This document shows, piece after piece, positions 61,094 through 64,000 of a DNA stretch of 64,000 bases. A program made the position numbers and the translations under genes. Location of the stretch: positions 1 through 64,000 of the forward strand of contig CANPTH010000004.1 in the NCBI GenBank assembly GCA_947576945.1, read 5' to 3'. The DNA comes from an uncultured Lachnospiraceae bacterium (GTDB lineage: Bacteria > Bacillota > Clostridia > Lachnospirales > Lachnospiraceae). Under the pieces are notes generated by a model. That model made no database searches and was not told the origin of the DNA. It was given only the letters and a program-made list of their open reading frames with translations. How positions within the stretch are numbered: the first letter of the stretch is position 1; every line of letters starts with the position of its first letter.

Positions 61094-62446
61094 TTGAACC
61101 GATTGATCGATATGACAAAGCAACAGGAAAGAATATACAGGGCTTTCTTATATACAATACTTGCTGCCGCAGTGATTGCGCTTACGATAGCGGTATATCT
61201 GGCTTATTGGGATAAAATTCCGTCAACCATTAAGATCCGTGCAGGTGTGGAACAGGAGCTTGATTTCAAGGTGCCGGTATCGGGAAAGATTTATCGTGTA
61301 AAAGAAGAAGATGCGGCGCCGGTCGCTTCCCTGCCGGATCATACGGAGGGAGAGGGGACAAAACAGGCGGCAGGAGATAGAGCCGACGACACGGAGAGTA
61401 TTCCGATAGATTTTGCACATAAAGTGAGAGTCAAGGCGAATGCCATTGATACTTATAAGATGGATCTGAAACTCTTCGGGGTAATCCCTTATAAAAATGT
61501 GGATGTAGAGGTGATTCAGGATAAACTGCTCACACCTTCGGGAATTCCTATCGGTATTTATGTGAAAACAAGCGGAGTATTGGTGGTTGGAATCGGGGAG
61601 TTCGAAAACAGTGAGGGAAAGAAAGTGTCGCCTGCAAAATATGCGCTGCAGAAGGGAGATTATATTCTGCAGGTAAATAATGAGATGGTGGAAAATAAAA
61701 AGCACTTTATCGGAATGGTGGAGGCATCCGAAGGAGAGAGTATGGTGCTGTCAATCAAGCGGAATGGCGAAGTAACGGATATTATGGTAACGCCGGAGGC
61801 CAACCAGAATCAGGAATGGAAGATGGGGATCTGGATCAGGGATAACGCACAGGGCATAGGAACCATGACTTACGAGGCTGCTGACAGTTCTTTCGGAGCG
61901 CTGGGACATGGCATCAACGATGTGGATACTTCTCTGCTGATGAATCTGGAGGAAGGGACGCTGTACAGGACGGAGATCGTAGGGATCACCAGAGGCTCAA
62001 ACGGCAGTCCCGGTGAGCTGACGGGTTATATCGAATATGATAGTGATAATGTGATCGGTGAGATCACGGAAAACACAGAGGAAGGTATTTTTGGGATATG
62101 TGATGAAGAGGTGGGAGCGGCATCGGTCTTTGAACCGATTCCGATCGCACTTAAGCAGGAGATTGAAATGGGACCGGCACAGATCATTTGTTCGGTTACC
62201 GGGGAGCCGGAGTTCTACGATGTGGAGATCGTGGAGGTGAATCTGGATCGGGATAATATCAACAGAGGAATTGTAGTGAAGGTGGTAGATGAGAAACTGC
62301 TGACGCTGACCGGCGGGATCATTCAGGGAATGAGCGGCAGTCCGATCATTCAGAACGGTAAGCTGGTGGGGGCGGTAACTCACGTACTGGTACAGGATTC
62401 CACGCGGGGATATGGAATTTTTATTGAAGAAATGCTGGGACATTGA
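61094..62446 (+). CDS. spoIVB: SpoIVB peptidase
   Basis: Forespore-made serine peptidase of 450 aa that signals across the membrane to activate the sigma-K checkpoint. One N-terminal helix (about residues 17-38, FLYTILAAAVIALTIAVYLA) anchors it. A PDZ domain (around 150-235: GIPIGIYVKTSGVLVVGIGE, KGDYILQVNNEMVENKKH) and an S55 peptidase domain follow, with FGALGHGINDVD and the serine motif GMSGSP (412-417). TTG 61094 is preferred for its upstream GGGAG; ATG 61112 is the alternative. No sigma-F/G promoter is clear to me. The expected neighbour spo0A follows 470 bases later. Confidence 0.93.
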   Translation: MNRLIDMTKQQERIYRAFLYTILAAAVIALTIAVYLAYWDKIPSTIKIRAGVEQELDFKVPVSGKIYRVKEEDAAPVASLPDHTEGEGTKQAAGDRADDTESIPIDFAHKVRVKANAIDTYKMDLKLFGVIPYKNVDVEVIQDKLLTPSGIPIGIYVKTSGVLVVGIGEFENSEGKKVSPAKYALQKGDYILQVNNEMVENKKHFIGMVEASEGESMVLSIKRNGEVTDIMVTPEANQNQEWKMGIWIRDNAQGIGTMTYEAADSSFGALGHGINDVDTSLLMNLEEGTLYRTEIVGITRGSNGSPGELTGYIEYDSDNVIGEITENTEEGIFGICDEEVGAASVFEPIPIALKQEIEMGPAQIICSVTGEPEFYDVEIVEVNLDRDNINRGIVVKVVDEKLLTLTGGIIQGMSGSPIIQNGKLVGAVTHVLVQDSTRGYGIFIEEMLGH

Positions 62447-62597
62447 TAAAATTTATCCGACAGTTTTATCTGGATGGCTATGGCCTGCTTCCCGATGATC
62501 TGCGGCGCATGGTGTCTCTTCAACTCTCTGGCGGTGGGAAAAGAGACGAAGGGCGGCCAGACCGTGCTAAACGGCCAGGAAGGCAGGCGGCGGCTAT

Positions 62598-62732
62598 ATG
62601 AAGATTATTGTTGAGATGCTTCAGGAATACAATGCCACAAAAGAAAATGCAGTGATAAAATTACAGGCGAAATTCCCCCAAAACGCCGGACTGGCGGCGG
62701 AAATCGTGGAGAAATACTGGCAGGAGAACTGA
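62598..62732 (+). CDS. small ORF, possibly the tail of a lost nuclease/transposase gene
   Basis: Forty-four codons in the 470-base gap between spoIVB and spo0A, starting MKIIVEMLQEYNATKENAVI and ending in an amphipathic helix with EKYWQEN. This resembles the C-terminal helical tail of Rpn/PD-(D/E)XK family transposases by eye; the match is weak. An overlapping 46-codon frame (62474-62614) looks unrelated to any family. The rest of the gap, 62733-62916, holds a TATAAT at 62777-62782 without a good -35 box. Confidence 0.3.
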   Translation: MKIIVEMLQEYNATKENAVIKLQAKFPQNAGLAAEIVEKYWQEN

Positions 62733-62916
62733 GTTGTGCGATGCCTTAATATTCCATAGTATTCTTCTATTGTTTATAATGGTTTATGTCGGAACGCGTC
62801 AGCAGACCGACGGGAAATATGTTGGAATTGTATGAATAAGGTTACTGTCTGGTATGAATGTGCATTCTTATGGAACAGCGACGGCAGCGGACCAGTAAGA
62901 AGATGGAGGAGTACTT

Positions 62917-63435
62917 ATGGAGACATTAAACATGACAGCGGCGAGAGATCAAAAACAATTTTACAAACTTCTGGATAATCTGATCAATACAAACAAAGAA
63001 TTCCAGATTATGATAACGGTTCCTTCGGGGACAAAAGAAACAGATGTATCGGAGAAAGACGCGGCTTTGCCTTCTTTTCTGACAAGAGATCTTGAAAAGG
63101 ATGTGACGGATATGATCCATGAGATTGGTGTACCGGCGCATATCAAGGGTTATCAGTATCTGCGGGAGGCGATCATGATGTCGGTGGACGATGTGGAAAT
63201 GCTGGGATCGATCACGAAAGTGCTGTACCCGACCATCGCGAAGAAATATCAGACTACGCCCAGCCGGGTGGAGCGCGCCATCCGTCACGCGATTGAGGTT
63301 GCATGGTCCAGAGGAAGGATGGAGACGTTGGACGCCCTGTTTGGTTATACCATCAATACCGGCAAGGGCAAGCCCACCAACTCGGAGTTTATCGCCCTGA
63401 TCGCGGATAAGATCAGACTGCAGTACAGGCATTGA
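62917..63435 (+). CDS. spo0A: Spo0A effector domain protein lacking the receiver domain
   Basis: Protein of 172 aa. Residues about 60-170 are a canonical Spo0A DNA-binding effector domain ([39 protein letters not shown]). The first 55 residues ([20 protein letters not shown] and onward) are not a receiver: there are no DD pair, no phospho-acceptor Asp motif and no KPF. Full Spo0A is usually about 260-270 aa. The start has an excellent GGAGGA (62905-62910) at 6 bases and a stop lies 19 bases upstream in frame, so it is a complete gene, not an annotation error. Position after spoIVB is the normal spo0A place. Confidence 0.88.
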   Translation: METLNMTAARDQKQFYKLLDNLINTNKEFQIMITVPSGTKETDVSEKDAALPSFLTRDLEKDVTDMIHEIGVPAHIKGYQYLREAIMMSVDDVEMLGSITKVLYPTIAKKYQTTPSRVERAIRHAIEVAWSRGRMETLDALFGYTINTGKGKPTNSEFIALIADKIRLQYRH

Positions 63436-63476
63436 TATTTTTCAAAATAAGCCTTTTATTGCCATCCAAAATGCTG

Positions 63477-63482
63477 TATAAT
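63477..63482 (+). promoter_or_regulatory. -10 box upstream of glgA
   Basis: A perfect TATAAT at 63477-63482, 51 bases before glgA. The best -35 hexamer (TTTTAT, 63454-63459, 17-base spacer) is weak. No terminator is visible between spo0A and this box. Confidence 0.4.
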
Positions 63483-63533
63483 AAAGGTTAATGACTGGAG
63501 AAGACAGGACAATTTATATTTTGGAGGGTTAGC

Positions 63534-64000
63534 ATGAAAAATATTTTGTTTGTTGCATCGGAAGGGGTTCCTTTTATTAAGACAGGAGGTTTGGCAGATG
63601 TGATCGGCTCTTTGCCGAAATGTATTGACAGAGAATACTTTGATATCCGGGTGATTCTTCCCAAATATACCTGTATGAAACAGGAGATGAAGGATAAACT
63701 CACCTATAAGACACATTTTTATATGGACTTCCACTGGAAAGAGGAGTATGTAGGCATCCTGGAGGCAGAGGTTGAAGGGGTGAAATATTATTTCATCGAC
63801 AACGAGAGCTTCTTTGGCGGTTTTAAGCCTTACAGTGACAACGCTTTATTTGAGATCGAGAAATATGCATTTTTCTGTAAGGCGGCGCTGTCGATCCTGC
63901 CGGTGATCGATTTCAGGCCGGATCTGATTCACTGTCACGACTGGCAGACAGGACTGATTCCCGTGTATTTGAAGGAGCGGTTCCAGGGCGGCGATTTCTA
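63534..64000 (+). CDS. glgA: glycogen synthase, 3' end outside the window
   Basis: First 155 codons of a glycosyltransferase family 5 glycogen synthase, which adds glucose from ADP-glucose to glycogen. KTGGLADV (16-23) is the ADP-glucose-binding motif; SLPKCIDREYFDIRVILPKY and LIHCHDWQTGLIPVYLKERF are the next family blocks. ATG 63534 follows TTGGAGGGTTAGC. The frame stays open to the end of the window. Confidence 0.93.
   Translation, partial: MKNILFVASEGVPFIKTGGLADVIGSLPKCIDREYFDIRVILPKYTCMKQEMKDKLTYKTHFYMDFHWKEEYVGILEAEVEGVKYYFIDNESFFGGFKPYSDNALFEIEKYAFFCKAALSILPVIDFRPDLIHCHDWQTGLIPVYLKERFQGGDF

Noticed and set aside
62474-62614. 46-codon frame in the spoIVB-spo0A gap
   Set aside because: It overlaps another small frame, has no ribosome-binding site and no recognisable sequence; kept only as part of the gap description.
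1-64000. tRNA or rRNA genes, prophage or complete insertion sequences
   Set aside because: I saw no tRNA cloverleaf patterns, rRNA segments, integrases or intact transposases when reading the gaps; absence was not tested with a search program.

Overview
The window reads as chromosomal DNA of a spore-forming Clostridia member, most likely a Lachnospiraceae gut anaerobe. The evidence is a complete spoIIIA operon, spoIVB, a Spo0A DNA-binding domain, a YesM/YesN-type two-component pair next to a carbohydrate ABC transporter, and the gene order nusB-xseA-xseB-ispA-dxs-tlyA-nadK-argR-recN-spoIVB-spo0A that is usual in this class. Family names come from reading translated motifs by eye; no database search was run.

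Layout. 1-4.6 kb: a redox and small-molecule cluster (alpha/beta hydrolase cut by the window edge, aldo/keto reductase, sugar O-acetyltransferase, lipoprotein-type aldo/keto reductase, Fe-S flavoprotein-like reductase, lipoprotein-type flavodoxin). 4.7-8.8 kb: two-component system, antimicrobial-peptide-type ABC transporter, and Ogt. 8.8-13.5 kb: GerMN lipoprotein, a DUF4125-like protein, then a minus-strand pair (zinc-ribbon membrane protein and HHxxxDG acyltransferase) divergent from an HSL-type esterase. 13.6-20.4 kb: dGTPase, dnaG, rpoD, trmK and a nucleoside kinase. 20.5-30.3 kb: a carbohydrate-uptake locus with an AraC-type response regulator, two permeases, a binding lipoprotein, a GH31 glycosidase and the partner histidine kinase, followed by a short relic resembling the GH31 C-terminus. 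30.5-35 kb: ECF sigma and DUF4179 anti-sigma pair, RNase P RNA with a clear promoter, an exported trypsin-like protease and a membrane protein. 35-42.6 kb: aldose epimerase, ABC transporter, two G3E (CobW) GTPases behind a promoter flanked by matching dyads, YlmH, a CmpB-like membrane protein and a PHP phosphoesterase. 42.8-48.4 kb: spoIIIAA-AH. 48.6-63.4 kb: prfC, a transglutaminase-like lipoprotein, Asp23, then the nusB-to-spo0A block. The window ends inside glgA.

Most notable: (1) the spo0A-like gene downstream of spoIVB encodes only the effector domain, has its own strong ribosome-binding site, and is preceded by 470 bases with no receiver domain. In Bacillus the isolated effector domain is active without phosphorylation. 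(2) Two neighbouring oxidoreductases (an aldo/keto reductase and a flavodoxin) each carry a lipoprotein signal and an acidic linker, and each has an internal Shine-Dalgarno plus start codon exactly at the enzyme-domain boundary, which would allow a membrane-anchored and a cytosolic form from one gene. (3) Two copies of the dyad AAACGRCA-N7-TGTCGTTT flank the promoter of the CobW metallochaperone operon and are a candidate operator. (4) Smaller structural oddities are a GH31-tail relic behind the histidine kinase, a palindromic element inside the spoIIIA operon, and terminators embedded in the 3' ends of convergent genes.
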